From Roseithermus sacchariphilus (GTDB taxonomy: Bacteria; Bacteroidota; Rhodothermia; Rhodothermales; MEBIC09517), in contig CP030158.1 of NCBI GenBank assembly GCA_003285105.1, forward strand, positions 3,954,449-4,018,448: a stretch of DNA of 64,000 nucleotides, written 5' to 3'. Shown in pieces: positions 32,932 through 42,610 of the stretch. The stretch's first letter is position 1, and the number at the start of each line of letters is the position of its first letter. Under the pieces are notes generated by a model. It did no database searches and was not told the origin of the DNA. It was given only the letters and a program-made list of their open reading frames with translations. The position numbers and the translations under genes were made by a program.

Positions 32932-34002
32932 ATGCGCGATTTTAACGACATCCTCATCGTGGGCGCCGGGCTGGCCGGCGCGTGTGCGGCGCTGTTTCTG
33001 AGCGAAAGCCACCGGGTGCGGGTGCTGGAGGCGGAGCGGCCCGCGGCCGGCGCCTCGGGCGCGGCGGCGGGGCTGGCCAACCCGTTCATGGGCCGGCGCG
33101 CCCGCCCCGTCTGGCGCATGCCGGAAGCGCTGGATGCCCTGCACGAAGCCCGCGCCCGCGCCGACGCGGAGGCGGCCTTCACAGCCGCCGGCGTGCTCCG
33201 CCCGGCGCTGGACGCTCGGCAGGCCGAGCCCTTCCGGCAGACCGCCGACCGGTTTCCCGACCGGGCGTGCTGGCTGCCGGCTCCGGCCGTGACCGAACGC
33301 TACCCGGCCGTGCACGCCCCCCACGGTGCGCTGCTCGTGACCGCCGGCGGCGCCATCGCCGTGCCGGCCTTCGTCGAGGCGATGCTGGCGGCAGCCCGGA
33401 AGCGCGGCGCCGAGGTGCACACCGGCCACCGCCTCCGGGCCTGGGGCGAGCACGACGGCATCGCCTACGTGGACCTCGACTCGGGCGAGCGGCTGCACGC
33501 CGGCACGGTCCTCCTGGCGATGGGCTACGGCGGGCTCCTCCACCCGGCGCTGAGCAACCTGCACCTGCACGGCGTCAAAGGCCAGACCGTGCGCCTCCGG
33601 CGTCCCGCAGGCCTCGAGCCCCTGCCTCCCCTCTCCGGCAGCGGCTACGTCGTCCCCGACGGCGAGACGCTCGTGCTCGGCAGCTCGTACGAGCACACCT
33701 TCGACGACCTCCGCCCCTCGCCCGAGCAGACCCGGAGGATCCTGGACCAGGCACGGCGCATGGTGCCGACCCTCCCCGATGCCGCCCTCGTCGAGGAAAC
33801 CGCCGGCGTGCGCGTTGGCGTGCCGGGGACCCGCCGGCCCCTGCTCGGGCCGCTGCCCGGGCACCGCCGCTGCTGGATCTTCACCGGCCTCGGCTCCAAA
33901 GGCCTGCTGATGGCCCCGCTGCTGGCCCGCTGGCTGCCCCGGGCCCTCACCGACCCCGCCATTCTCCCCCTCGAGGTCAGGGTTTCCCTGAAACCGGCGT
34001 AA
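32932..34002 (+). CDS. FAD-dependent amine/amino-acid oxidase (DAO family)
   Basis: 356 residues. N-terminal FAD-binding DILIVGAGLAGACAALFLSE, with the second-strand acidic residue in VRVLEAERP, then ASGAAAGLANPFMGRRARP. The C-terminal DAO-type FAD closure is ETAGVRVGVPGTRRPLLGPLPG...IFTGLGSKGLLMAPLLARWL. The ANPFMGRRARPVWR and GLGSKGLLMAPL stretches resemble the oxidase half of MnmC-type proteins and glycine/sarcosine oxidases; the substrate cannot be fixed. It is divergent from thiO, a member of the same superfamily, over a 145-bp gap. Confidence 0.8.
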   Translation: MRDFNDILIVGAGLAGACAALFLSESHRVRVLEAERPAAGASGAAAGLANPFMGRRARPVWRMPEALDALHEARARADAEAAFTAAGVLRPALDARQAEPFRQTADRFPDRACWLPAPAVTERYPAVHAPHGALLVTAGGAIAVPAFVEAMLAAARKRGAEVHTGHRLRAWGEHDGIAYVDLDSGERLHAGTVLLAMGYGGLLHPALSNLHLHGVKGQTVRLRRPAGLEPLPPLSGSGYVVPDGETLVLGSSYEHTFDDLRPSPEQTRRILDQARRMVPTLPDAALVEETAGVRVGVPGTRRPLLGPLPGHRRCWIFTGLGSKGLLMAPLLARWLPRALTDPAILPLEVRVSLKPA

Positions 34003-34089
34003 GCACCGCCGTGCAGTTGCCTCGAAATGCACGGCGATCCGCCGCACCCCCATGACGACCGCTTCTGTTTTTCGTACCTTGAAGCTCTA

Positions 34090-35205
34090 ATGACCGACGA
34101 TCCTCTCTCAGCCAACCCGGAAACCGACATGGAATTGACCACCACCCGCATCGAAGAACTCCTCGGCGACGAGGCGGACTCGCTGCTGAACCACACCTGC
34201 CAGACGGTGCCGAAGGAGCAACTCCACCTGCCCGGACCGGACTTCGTGGACCGCGTCTGGCGCGACTCCGACCGCAACCCGCAGGTGCTGCGCTCCATGC
34301 AGCAGCTCTTCGACCACGGCCGCCTCGGCGGAACCGGCTACCTCTCCATCCTGCCCGTCGACCAGGGCGTCGAGCATGCCGGCGGCGCGTCGTTCGCCAA
34401 GAATCCCGCCTACTTCGACCCCGAGAACATCGTCAAACTCGCCATTGAAGGCGGGTGCAATGCCGTCGCGTCGACCTTCGGGGTGCTCGGGGCCGTGGCA
34501 CGCAAGTACGCCCACAAGATCCCGTTCATCCTGAAGTTCAACCACAACGAGCTGCTGACCTATCCGAACACGTACGACCAGATCCTCTTTGCCCGCATCG
34601 AGGATGCCTGGAACATGGGCTGCGTCGGCGTCGGGGCGACGATCTACTTCGGCTCGCCGGAATCGAACCGGCAGATCCAGGAGGTCTCCGAAGCCTTTGC
34701 GCTGGCCCACGAGATGGGCATGACCACGATCCTGTGGTGCTACGTCCGCAACAATGCCTTCAAGGTCAACGGCGTCAACCACGAAACCTCGGCGGACCTG
34801 ACCGGCCAGGCCAACCACCTCGGCGTCACCATCGAAGCGGACATCATCAAGCAGAAGCAGCCCACGAGCAACGGCGGCTACAAAGCCCTCAACACAGGGG
34901 ACTCCAGCTACGGCAAGCTCGATGAGCGCATCTACACGGAGCTGGCGACCGACCACCCGATCGACCTGACGCGCTACCAGGTGATCAACAACTACATGGG
35001 CCGCGCCGGGCTGATCAACTCGGGCGGCGGCTCGGGCAAGAACGACCTGGCCCAGGCCGTCCGCACGGCCGTCATCAACAAACGCGCCGGCGGCATGGGG
35101 CTGATCTCGGGACGCAAAGCCTTCCAGCGCCCCATGAAGGAAGGCGTCGAGATCCTGCACGCCATCCAGGACGTCTACCTCGACGCCGACATCACGGTTG
35201 CCTGA
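34090..35205 (+). CDS. fbaB: Class I fructose-bisphosphate aldolase
   Basis: 371 residues of the archaeal/bacterial DhnA-type class I aldolase, closely similar along its length to E. coli FbaB. Shared blocks include [52 protein letters not shown], the [17 protein letters not shown] block and a C-terminal [12 protein letters not shown]...[17 protein letters not shown]. The Schiff-base Lys is expected in the ADIIKQKQP stretch. It cleaves fructose 1,6-bisphosphate in glycolysis or condenses it in gluconeogenesis. ATG 34090 gives a short N-terminal extension; ATG 34129 is an alternative nearer the E. coli start. Monocistronic, closed by an intrinsic terminator. Confidence 0.96.
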   Translation: MTDDPLSANPETDMELTTTRIEELLGDEADSLLNHTCQTVPKEQLHLPGPDFVDRVWRDSDRNPQVLRSMQQLFDHGRLGGTGYLSILPVDQGVEHAGGASFAKNPAYFDPENIVKLAIEGGCNAVASTFGVLGAVARKYAHKIPFILKFNHNELLTYPNTYDQILFARIEDAWNMGCVGVGATIYFGSPESNRQIQEVSEAFALAHEMGMTTILWCYVRNNAFKVNGVNHETSADLTGQANHLGVTIEADIIKQKQPTSNGGYKALNTGDSSYGKLDERIYTELATDHPIDLTRYQVINNYMGRAGLINSGGGSGKNDLAQAVRTAVINKRAGGMGLISGRKAFQRPMKEGVEILHAIQDVYLDADITVA

Positions 35206-35266
35206 GTGGACCCGGCGGCGGCCGTACCCGACGGCCCGCCCCACCCGCTCCGAGCCTTCGGACCCG

Positions 35267-35302
35267 GAGGACGCCTGCTGCACGCGGGCGTCCTCTTTTT
35301 TT
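35267..35302 (+). terminator. Intrinsic terminator after fbaB
   Basis: Perfect 9-bp stem GAGGACGCC (35267-35275) / GGCGTCCTC (35287-35295) with an 11-nt loop and seven T residues immediately after. It lies about 60 bp past the fbaB stop. Confidence 0.93.
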
Positions 35303-35391
35303 GGGCATGCCGGCCGGCCGCTCCGGAATGAACCCATCCACACCGGCCCTCGTATCACCGCCGCTCCCTTTTCCTCCAGCCCCTCCCCGTC

Positions 35392-37212
35392 ATGGCCACC
35401 ACCTCTCCGCAGGCCTCCGAGCCTCGCCCGCAGCACGAACCCCGTCCCGCCGATACCTCGCCCCCGGCAAGTCCCTTCGAAGCCCCCATCCAGCACTATC
35501 CGGCCTGGGCACGGGAATTCGCCCGCAAGTACTTCACCAAAACCATCACCCAGTTCATTCTCTACGGCAACGTCCGGGACCTCGTCCCGACCGTCGACGA
35601 ACAGGGCGAGCCGACGTACGTCCCCCTGCGCGAATTCCTCAACGACGACCTCTTCGCCGCCCGGGACCTGACGCTGTTCTACGACCGCTCCACCGGCATC
35701 CACTTCGGAGACAAAACCACCCAGGCCGACTTCAACCGCGCGCTCTCGGGCTACGACACCATCTTCGGAACCGATTATGCCCGGCGGCTCCCCAAGGACC
35801 CCGTTCGCGTCCTCTCCGTCCTGGAAAACTACTTCCGCCTCCGCCTGGCCGAAGGCAAGCGCATCGCCTGCATCATCGATTACGCCGAAACCATCGCCCC
35901 GATGGCCGAAGCGTCGATGTACTCCGCCGAGGACCGCAACGCCCTGGTCTTCCTCCAGAAGTGGTCCCACGACGCGCTCTTCATGCGCAGCGATTTCACT
36001 ATTTGCCTGATTACGGAAAACCTGAACGACCTGAACCAGCAGCTCGTCCAGAGTCCGTACACGGCCGAGATCTTCATCCCTCTGCCCGACGAAGACGCCC
36101 GCCTGAAATTCGTGCACTGGTACCTGCGCGGCCGCACCGATGCCTTCCGGGCCCACTCCTCCGTCTCGCTCGAAGCCCTTGCCAAAAACACCGCCGGACT
36201 GGACTACATCCAGCTCCGCACCATCCTCGCCGACGTCCTCGAAAACCGCACGGAACTGACCTTCGACGTCCTGGCCGAGATCAAGAAGGAGTTCATCGAG
36301 GCCGATGCCTACGGGCTGCTGGAGTTCATCGAAACCGACTACAACCTGGATATGGTGGCCGGCCATGCGATGGCCAAGGAGCATCTCCGCCAGGCCGCCC
36401 AGGCGCTACGCAACGGACGCCCGGACGTGATGCCGATGGGCTACCTCGTCGCCGGGCCCGTCGGGACCGGGAAGACGTTCCTGATCACCTGCTTCGCCGG
36501 AGAGATCGGCATCCCGATGGTGAAGCTGAAGAACTTCCGCTCGCAATGGCAGGGCGTGACCGAGGGCAACCTGGAGAAGATCCTGAACCTGCTCGAAGCG
36601 ATGACCCCCGTGGCCGTCATGATCGACGAGGCCGACGCGGCCCTGGGCGACCGCGACGTGCAGGGGGACTCGGGCGTCTCGAAACGGGTCTTCGGGCAGA
36701 TCGCCTCGTTCATGAGCAACCCGAAGCACCGCGGCCGCGTCATCTTCTTCCTCGTCACCGCCCGCCCCGATCTGATGCCCGTGGACCTGAAACGGCAGGG
36801 CCGGGCCGAGGAACACCTGGCGCTGTTCTACCCCTCCACCCGCACCGAACGCGAGGAATTGCTGACCGTCATGATGGTCCGCACGGGCGTCGACCTGGCG
36901 CTGGAGGCCGTCCCGGACGCGCTCCTCAACGGAGAACGCACCTTCAGCGGGGCGGACATGGAGGCCCTGCTGACCCGCGCCAAGTTCCGCGCCGCCGCAC
37001 GGGACGACCAGAGCAACGGACAGGTGACCACGGACATCTTGCAGGAAGTGGTCGATGATTTCATCCCACCGACCTACCCGCTGGAGGTCGAGCTCCAGAC
37101 GCTGGTCGCCGTGCTGGAATGCACGAGCCAGGCCCTGCTCCCGGAGCAATATCGGTCGATGGACCGGGAGGCCATCGTGCGCCGGGTCGAGGAACTGAAG
37201 CGGCTGATCTAG
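35392..37212 (+). CDS. AAA+ ATPase with a degenerate N-terminal module
   Basis: 606 residues. The C-terminal AAA+ module is intact: Walker A GPVGTGKT (355-362), Walker B with DEAD (412-415), and a sensor region VTARPDLMPVDLKRQGR. The N-terminal half (about 30-300: YFTKTITQFILYGNVRDLV, LRLAEGKRIACIIDYAETI, CLITENLNDLNQQLV) has the layout of another AAA fold (Walker B-like ACIIDYAE, sensor-like LITEN) but no Walker A. It is therefore probably a non-hydrolysing module. The organisation resembles Ycf46-like and CDC48-class remodelling ATPases, but I cannot name its substrate. It appears monocistronic, between fbaB and an antitoxin gene. Confidence 0.8.
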   Translation: MATTSPQASEPRPQHEPRPADTSPPASPFEAPIQHYPAWAREFARKYFTKTITQFILYGNVRDLVPTVDEQGEPTYVPLREFLNDDLFAARDLTLFYDRSTGIHFGDKTTQADFNRALSGYDTIFGTDYARRLPKDPVRVLSVLENYFRLRLAEGKRIACIIDYAETIAPMAEASMYSAEDRNALVFLQKWSHDALFMRSDFTICLITENLNDLNQQLVQSPYTAEIFIPLPDEDARLKFVHWYLRGRTDAFRAHSSVSLEALAKNTAGLDYIQLRTILADVLENRTELTFDVLAEIKKEFIEADAYGLLEFIETDYNLDMVAGHAMAKEHLRQAAQALRNGRPDVMPMGYLVAGPVGTGKTFLITCFAGEIGIPMVKLKNFRSQWQGVTEGNLEKILNLLEAMTPVAVMIDEADAALGDRDVQGDSGVSKRVFGQIASFMSNPKHRGRVIFFLVTARPDLMPVDLKRQGRAEEHLALFYPSTRTEREELLTVMMVRTGVDLALEAVPDALLNGERTFSGADMEALLTRAKFRAAARDDQSNGQVTTDILQEVVDDFIPPTYPLEVELQTLVAVLECTSQALLPEQYRSMDREAIVRRVEELKRLI

Positions 37213-37223
37213 CCGAACGCGAA

Positions 37224-37260
37224 ACGGGGCGTGGCTCCTTCTGCGGATGCCACGCCCCGT
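37224..37260. terminator. Hairpin between convergent genes, likely bidirectional terminator
   Basis: Perfect 12-bp inverted repeat ACGGGGCGTGGC (37224-37235) / GCCACGCCCCGT (37249-37260) with a 13-nt loop, between the AAA+ gene stop and the convergent antitoxin gene. Flanking T-tracts are weak on both strands, so termination efficiency is uncertain. Confidence 0.6.
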
Positions 37261-37298
37261 CTTCGTCTCAGAAGTCGTCTCAACGACAACGGGCCGAT

Positions 37299-37511
37299 TT
37301 ACTTCGAACGGCTACGCTTGCGGGCCAGTTCTTCGCTGGCTTCGAGCAGTTTGATGTACAGATCGTAGCTCAGCAAAACAGCATACGGTTCGTTGTTTTT
37401 CTGCACCAGGATCCCCCGGTCGATTTGCTTGGCGCGCTCGACCAGATCGGACGTGTTGGACCGGAGTTCCGTGATGGTGGCGACGGCGTCGATGCCTCGG
37501 GTGCTGTACAT
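37299..37511 (-). CDS. Orphan Phd/YefM-type antitoxin
   Basis: 70 residues from ATG 37511. The sequence ATITELRSNTSDLVERAKQIDRGILVQKNNEPYAVLLSYDLYIKLLE is a typical Phd/YefM antitoxin: N-terminal dimerisation/DNA-binding part with the L-R-x-N-x-x-D/S-L-V signature, then the NEPYAVLLSYDLY block. These proteins normally neutralise a toxin encoded immediately downstream. Here the downstream side is the hairpin and the convergent AAA+ gene, and upstream there is only non-coding DNA, so no partner toxin is visible. Confidence 0.82.
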   Translation of the reverse strand: MYSTRGIDAVATITELRSNTSDLVERAKQIDRGILVQKNNEPYAVLLSYDLYIKLLEASEELARKRSRSK

Positions 37512-38014
37512 GAGAACGGGGGGCTGATGGATAGGAACATAGCGAGAAATACGCACAAAAACGCGCAGCATACTCGCACATCCGCCCGGGGTTTCCCGGC
37601 CTGCTCATTTTACAAATTCCTGGCACTCGATCCTTCCGATCGGCGGTGCACCGCCCGCCGGATCGCGGGCCCTCCACCCCACCCGGGGCATCCTTTCGTC
37701 GACGTTCATGCCCTGTTCTAACCGTGTACACCTGTCCTCATATCGCATGACGTTCTCCCGTGACCCTGACCGCCGAACGCCGTGCCGGCCCGGGCGCGTC
37801 GGGTGGAGGAAAAGATCCATGTTCTCTTCGGAGGGGCTGTAACGACCTTCCTCCACGCGTGCAGATCGTTGGTGTAGCCTGTATCTTTCCGTAGTGGATC
37901 GGCGGCCGGGATCCGCCCGGATGATGCCCGGGTTCTGGCGGTGTGCGTCGTGACGCCACCGACCGGCGCCGATCGCCCTCTACGCCTGCCTGTACCCCTT
38001 TTGTGTTGCTTTCC
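37512..38014. other. Gene-free divergent region
   Basis: About 500 bp between the antitoxin (minus) and the first amidohydrolase (plus). Short open frames present are arginine/proline-rich and lack recognisable features, start context or homology cues. Presumably carries the promoter of the amidohydrolase operon; I see no convincing element. Confidence 0.5.
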
Positions 38015-39769
38015 ATGATGCACCTTCGCCCCCCTGCCCGGCCCGGTGTGCTCCTGATGCTGGCCGCCCTGACGGCCTTCGCCATCCCGGCCCGGGCCCA
38101 GTCGAACGACGACATCGTCGTACCGACGGTGACACGCACGTACGCGATCGAGAACGCCCGCGTCGTCCAGGCGCCCGGCCGGGTGCTGGATCGCGCCACC
38201 ATCGTGATCCGCGACGGCCTCATCACCGCCGTCGGGCCGGACGCCGCCATCCCCTTCGATGCCGAACGCATCGCCGGCGACTCGCTGGTGGTCTACGCCG
38301 GCTTCATCGACGCGCTCTCTCACACCGGTGTGCCCCGGCCCCGGCCCGAAAACAACCGGGAGCGCGTCCCCGAGCCGGGCAACCCCCCGAACGACCGTGC
38401 CGGGGTGCTGCCCGAACGGGACGTGCGCACGCTCCTCCAGCCGGAGGACAAGTCCGTGGCGGAGCTGCGGCAGGCCGGCTTCACCGTGGCGCACGTGGTC
38501 CCGCACGGCCCGCTGCTGCCGGGCTCCGGCGCCGTGATCCTGCTGGCCGGCGACACCCCGCCCGCCCTGGTGCTGAAAGGGGACGCCTCGCTCTTCGCCC
38601 GCTTCGACACCAACCGGGGCGTGTACCCGAGCACGCCGATGGGCGTCATCGCGAAGCTGCGCCAGCTCTACCGGGAGGCCGAACGCCGCCGGCAGATCGA
38701 GACGATGTATGCCGCCAACGCCACCGGGCTGGAACGCCCCCCCTACGACCCCGTGCACTATGCCTTCTTCCCGGTCATCGACGGGACCAAGCCCGTGGTG
38801 TTCTACGTGGAGGATCCGCTGGAAGCCCACCGGGCGCTCGCCCTCAGCCGGGAGCTTGGCTTCGACCTGGTGCTGGCCGGGCTGGCCGGCAGCGGCGACG
38901 CCCTCGGGGAGATCCAGGCCGCCGGGGTCCCCGTCTTCTTCTCCCTGGCCCTGCCCGAAGCGCCGAAGGACGCGGACACCCCGGCCGACAGCACCGAGCA
39001 CGCCGAGCCGATGACGCCGGATGATCCGTTCATCTCCGACTTCCGGACCCGATCGTATGAGGACGTCGAGGCGGAGAAGGAGCAGCTGGAGGCGCGGCAG
39101 GCCCGGGCGCGGCGGCAACACTACGAACTGGCCGCCCGCCTCCAGGAAGCCGGCATCCCCTTCGCGTTCATGACGATGGACCTCAAACCGTCCGACATCC
39201 ACGAGAGCCTGACGACGATGATCGAGCACGGCCTCTCCGAAGACGCCGCGCTGGCGGCGCTGACGACGACGCCCGCACGGCTGCTGGGCCTGGCGCAGAA
39301 CCTGGGCACCATTGAACCCGGCAAGATCGCCAACCTGGTGGTCACCGACGGCCCCTACTTCGCCGAGGACAGCGCCATCCGGTACGTCTTCGTGGACGGG
39401 CAGCCGTTCGAGATGGAGCAACGCCCCGCCCGGAGCGCCTCGGCCGCCGCCGGCGACGCAGCCGCCAATCCCGTCGGGACCTGGGACTATGCCATCAGCA
39501 CGCCCGACGGCTCGTACGAGGGGACCATCACCATCACCGGAACGCCCGGGGCGTACTCGGGCACCATCACGAGCGCGCTCGGCACCACCGTCCTGGAGAA
39601 TGTGGTCCTCAACGGCCGCTCCCTGACGTTCCGCTTCGACTCCGGCCAGATGGGGCTGATCGAGGCCGACCTCACCATCGAGGGGAACGACCTGTCCGGC
39701 ACGATGAACGTGAGCAGCTACGGCAGCTTCCCCGTCACCGGCACCCGCACCAGCGGCCCCGACCGCTGA
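38015..39769 (+). CDS. Exported amidohydrolase-family protein, metal site degenerate (1 of 3)
   Basis: 584 residues from the first of two adjacent ATGs; signal peptide LMLAALTAFAIPARAQ. The amidohydrolase composite fold is evident from AIENARVVQAPGRVLDRATIVIRDGLITAVG at the start and EPGKIANLVVTDGP near residue 440. The diagnostic metal-binding motif, however, reads FIDALSH instead of DAHxH, so the first His is lost. A C-terminal domain of about 100 residues (GTWDYAISTPDGSYEGTITITG...SSYGSFPVTGTR) is a lipocalin-like beta sheet found appended to some Bacteroidetes hydrolases. Probably periplasmic and possibly catalytically inactive; forms an operon with two paralogues. Confidence 0.85.
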   Translation: MMHLRPPARPGVLLMLAALTAFAIPARAQSNDDIVVPTVTRTYAIENARVVQAPGRVLDRATIVIRDGLITAVGPDAAIPFDAERIAGDSLVVYAGFIDALSHTGVPRPRPENNRERVPEPGNPPNDRAGVLPERDVRTLLQPEDKSVAELRQAGFTVAHVVPHGPLLPGSGAVILLAGDTPPALVLKGDASLFARFDTNRGVYPSTPMGVIAKLRQLYREAERRRQIETMYAANATGLERPPYDPVHYAFFPVIDGTKPVVFYVEDPLEAHRALALSRELGFDLVLAGLAGSGDALGEIQAAGVPVFFSLALPEAPKDADTPADSTEHAEPMTPDDPFISDFRTRSYEDVEAEKEQLEARQARARRQHYELAARLQEAGIPFAFMTMDLKPSDIHESLTTMIEHGLSEDAALAALTTTPARLLGLAQNLGTIEPGKIANLVVTDGPYFAEDSAIRYVFVDGQPFEMEQRPARSASAAAGDAAANPVGTWDYAISTPDGSYEGTITITGTPGAYSGTITSALGTTVLENVVLNGRSLTFRFDSGQMGLIEADLTIEGNDLSGTMNVSSYGSFPVTGTRTSGPDR

Positions 39770-39810
39770 GCCCCGCCTCCCTCCGATCGTTTTCCATGCG
39801 CAGACATCCC

Positions 39811-41160
39811 ATGAAACGTCTTTCCCTCCTCCTGCTGGCGTGCCTCCTGGCCGGTCCGGCATCGGCGCAGGACCTGTTCATCCAGGGCGGCACCGTGCTG
39901 ACCGTCACCAACGGCACGCTCGAACGGGCCGACATCCTGATCCGCGACGGCAAGATCGCCCGCGTCGGGCAGGGCCTGCGGGCCCCGCGCGGCGTCCGCA
40001 CGATCGACGCGACCGGCCTGTACGTCATGCCCGGCATCATCGACGCCCATTCCCACATCGCCATCAGCAGCGTCAACGAAGCCACCAACCCCATCACCGC
40101 CGAGGTCGCCGTGGGCGACGTCATCGACCCGTACGACATCGCCATCTACCGGGCCCTGGCCGGCGGCGTGACCACCTCCCACGTTATGCACGGCTCGGCC
40201 AACGTCATCGGCGGGCAATGCGAGACGATCAAGCACCGCTGGGGTGAGAAGAACCCCGAGGCGCTGAAGATGGAAGGCGCCCCGCGCACCATCAAGTTCG
40301 CCCTCGGGGAGAACCCCACGCGCGTCCACGGCCGCGGCAACAACGTGCCCCCCGCCACCCGCATGGGCGTCGAAATGGTCATCCGCGACGCCTTCAACGA
40401 GGCGCAGCGCTACATGGACGCCTGGGCTCAGTACGAAGCGCGGCTGGCCGCCGGCGAGCGCGTCGCCCCCCCGCCCTACAGCGAACGCCTGGAGGTCCTG
40501 GCCGACATCCTGCGCGGCGAGATCATCGTGCATTGCCATAGCTACCGCGCCGACGAGATCCTCATGCTGATGCGCGTCTTCGAGGACTTCGGCATCGACC
40601 GCCTCGTATTCCAGCACGTCAATGAAGGCTTCAAGGTGGCCCCAGAGCTGGCCGACTTCGGCGCGGGCGCCTCGGTCTTCTCCGACTGGTGGGCCTACAA
40701 GTTCGAGGTCTACTACTCCACCGCCTACAACGCCGCCATCCTCACCCGCAACGGCGTCACCACCTCGATCAACTCTGACTCGGCCGAACTCAACCGCCAC
40801 CTCTACCACGAAGCGGCCAAGACGCAGAAATACGGGCAGCTGACGGACGATGAGGCGCTGGCGCTCATCACCATCAACCCGGCCCGGCAACTCGGCATCG
40901 AAGACCGCGTGGGCTCGATCGAGGAAGGCAAGGAAGCCGACCTGGCGATCTTCAACGCCCACCCGCTCTCCATCTATGCCGTGCCCCAGATGACCATCGT
41001 CGACGGCGTCGTCCGCTTCGACATCCACGCTGACCCCGACGACATGCGCCTGAACGTGCCCGCCGAGGGCGACGTCGAGACGGCCACGCTCTGGAGCGAA
41101 GAGCACGCCCACCGCTGCATGCAGGGCGTGGACCTGCTGGAGTTCCTCGGCACGCGCTGA
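39811..41160 (+). CDS. Exported metal-dependent amidohydrolase (2 of 3)
   Basis: 449 residues from ATG 39811 (ATG 39796 adds five residues); signal MKRLSLLLLACLLAGPASAQ. This paralogue keeps the metal ligands: DAHSH, EIIVHCHSYRADE, VFQHVNEG and the late TSINSDSAELNRH. These are the amidohydrolase-superfamily HxH, two His and Asp positions. Imidazolonepropionase- or prolidase-like enzymes are near relatives; the substrate is unknown. It lies 41 bp after the first and 56 bp before the third paralogue, so the three are very likely made together. Confidence 0.88.
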   Translation: MKRLSLLLLACLLAGPASAQDLFIQGGTVLTVTNGTLERADILIRDGKIARVGQGLRAPRGVRTIDATGLYVMPGIIDAHSHIAISSVNEATNPITAEVAVGDVIDPYDIAIYRALAGGVTTSHVMHGSANVIGGQCETIKHRWGEKNPEALKMEGAPRTIKFALGENPTRVHGRGNNVPPATRMGVEMVIRDAFNEAQRYMDAWAQYEARLAAGERVAPPPYSERLEVLADILRGEIIVHCHSYRADEILMLMRVFEDFGIDRLVFQHVNEGFKVAPELADFGAGASVFSDWWAYKFEVYYSTAYNAAILTRNGVTTSINSDSAELNRHLYHEAAKTQKYGQLTDDEALALITINPARQLGIEDRVGSIEEGKEADLAIFNAHPLSIYAVPQMTIVDGVVRFDIHADPDDMRLNVPAEGDVETATLWSEEHAHRCMQGVDLLEFLGTR

Positions 41161-41216
41161 CGCTGCGTGCAGGCACCGGATCCGTCCTCCTTCGACCTTC
41201 GACCTTCCGATTCCCC

Positions 41217-42581
41217 ATGCATCTCCTCCTGACCCTCCTGCTGACCCTCGGGCTGATGGCCGCCCCGGCCACGCCCGGCGACGGCCTGCCCAAGGCCCGG
41301 CAGGGCACGTTCGCTCTGACCAACGCCCGCATCGTAACGGTCACCCACGGCGTCATCGAGAACGGCACCCTCATCATCCGCAATGACCGGATCGTCGCCC
41401 TCGGCACCGACGTGAAGATCCCCCCGGACGCCGAGGTCATCGATTGCGCCGGCCTGCACATCTACCCCGGCCTGATCGACAGCGGCACCCAGCTCGGCCT
41501 GGCCGAGATCGGCTCGGTGGCCGAGACGCGCGACTACGCTGAGCTCGGCGAGCTGACCCCGCACGTGCAGGCCCTGACGGCCGTCAACCCCAACTCCGTG
41601 CTGATCCCCGTCACCCGCGTCAACGGCGTCACCACGGTCCTCACCGAACCCTCCAGCGGCCTGCTCTCGGGCCAGGCGGCACTCATCAACCTGCACGGGT
41701 ACACCCCCGAGCAGATGCTCCTGGCCGGGCGCGAGGTGATGGTGCTGGAGTTTCCCACCACCGGCCGACGTGGCCGCTGGGACCGCCGCTCGGACGAGGA
41801 CATCAAGAAAGCAGCGGAAAAGGCGATCAAGACGCTCGATGAGACGTGGGAACGTGCGCGCCTCTACGCCCGCATCGACTCGGCCTACCAGGCCTCGCCG
41901 GACAAGAGCCGCAAACCGGCCTACGTGCCGGAGATGATCGCCATGCTGCCGGTGATCCGCGGCACGATGCCGTTGATGATCAAGGTGGATGCCGCACGCG
42001 ACATCGAGAAGGCGCTGGAGTGGGTGGCGAAGCAGCAGATCGAAAACGTCATCTTCAGCGGCGTCGCCGAGGGCTGGCGCGTGGCGGACCAGATCGCCGA
42101 AGCCGGCATCCCCTGCCTCGTCGGCCCCGTCCTCTCGATCCCGACCCGGGAGAGCGATCGCTACGACAAGGCCTACGCCAATGCAGCCCTGCTCAAGAAG
42201 GCCGGGGTGACGATCGCCCTCCGCACGGGCGAGACGGAGAACGTGCGCAACCTGCCCTATCACGCCGGCTTTGCCGCCGCCTACGGCCTCGGCACGGAGG
42301 AGGCCCTGCGCGCCGTCACCATCGTGCCGGCCCAGATCTTCGGCGTCGCGGACGAGGTGGGCTCGCTGGAGGTGGGCAAGAAGGCCAACCTGTTCGTGAC
42401 CGACGGCGACCCGTTAGAAACGAAGACACAGGTGCTCCACGTCTTCATCGACGGCTACCAGATCCCGATGGTCAGCCGCCACACGCGCCTCTACGACGAG
42501 TTCCTGGAACGCAACCCCGGCCTGGTGAAGCACCCGGGCGCCACGCCCGACCCCACCCCCGCAGGCAGCGACGACCGCTGA
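41217..42581 (+). CDS. Amidohydrolase-family protein, metal site lost (3 of 3)
   Basis: 454 residues; N-terminus MHLLLTLLLTLGLMAAPATPG is a signal peptide. Overall fold as in its two neighbours (FALTNARIVTVTHGVIENGTLIIRNDRIVALG; GSLEVGKKANLFVTDGDP). The expected DAHxH reads IDSGTQLG and the late Asp region reads LRTGETEN, so the metal site has gone. Either a structural partner of the middle enzyme, or a protein with a different activity. It converges on the subtilisin-like protease gene with a 29-bp gap. Confidence 0.85.
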   Translation: MHLLLTLLLTLGLMAAPATPGDGLPKARQGTFALTNARIVTVTHGVIENGTLIIRNDRIVALGTDVKIPPDAEVIDCAGLHIYPGLIDSGTQLGLAEIGSVAETRDYAELGELTPHVQALTAVNPNSVLIPVTRVNGVTTVLTEPSSGLLSGQAALINLHGYTPEQMLLAGREVMVLEFPTTGRRGRWDRRSDEDIKKAAEKAIKTLDETWERARLYARIDSAYQASPDKSRKPAYVPEMIAMLPVIRGTMPLMIKVDAARDIEKALEWVAKQQIENVIFSGVAEGWRVADQIAEAGIPCLVGPVLSIPTRESDRYDKAYANAALLKKAGVTIALRTGETENVRNLPYHAGFAAAYGLGTEEALRAVTIVPAQIFGVADEVGSLEVGKKANLFVTDGDPLETKTQVLHVFIDGYQIPMVSRHTRLYDEFLERNPGLVKHPGATPDPTPAGSDDR

Positions 42582-42610
42582 CGACCCCCCCTGACTGCCG
42601 GCCGCTCCGC

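Noticed and set aside
37605-37856. Possible 83-residue gene on the minus strand
   Set aside because: No ribosome site, no recognisable motif and Arg/Gly/Pro-rich composition typical of non-coding GC-rich DNA.
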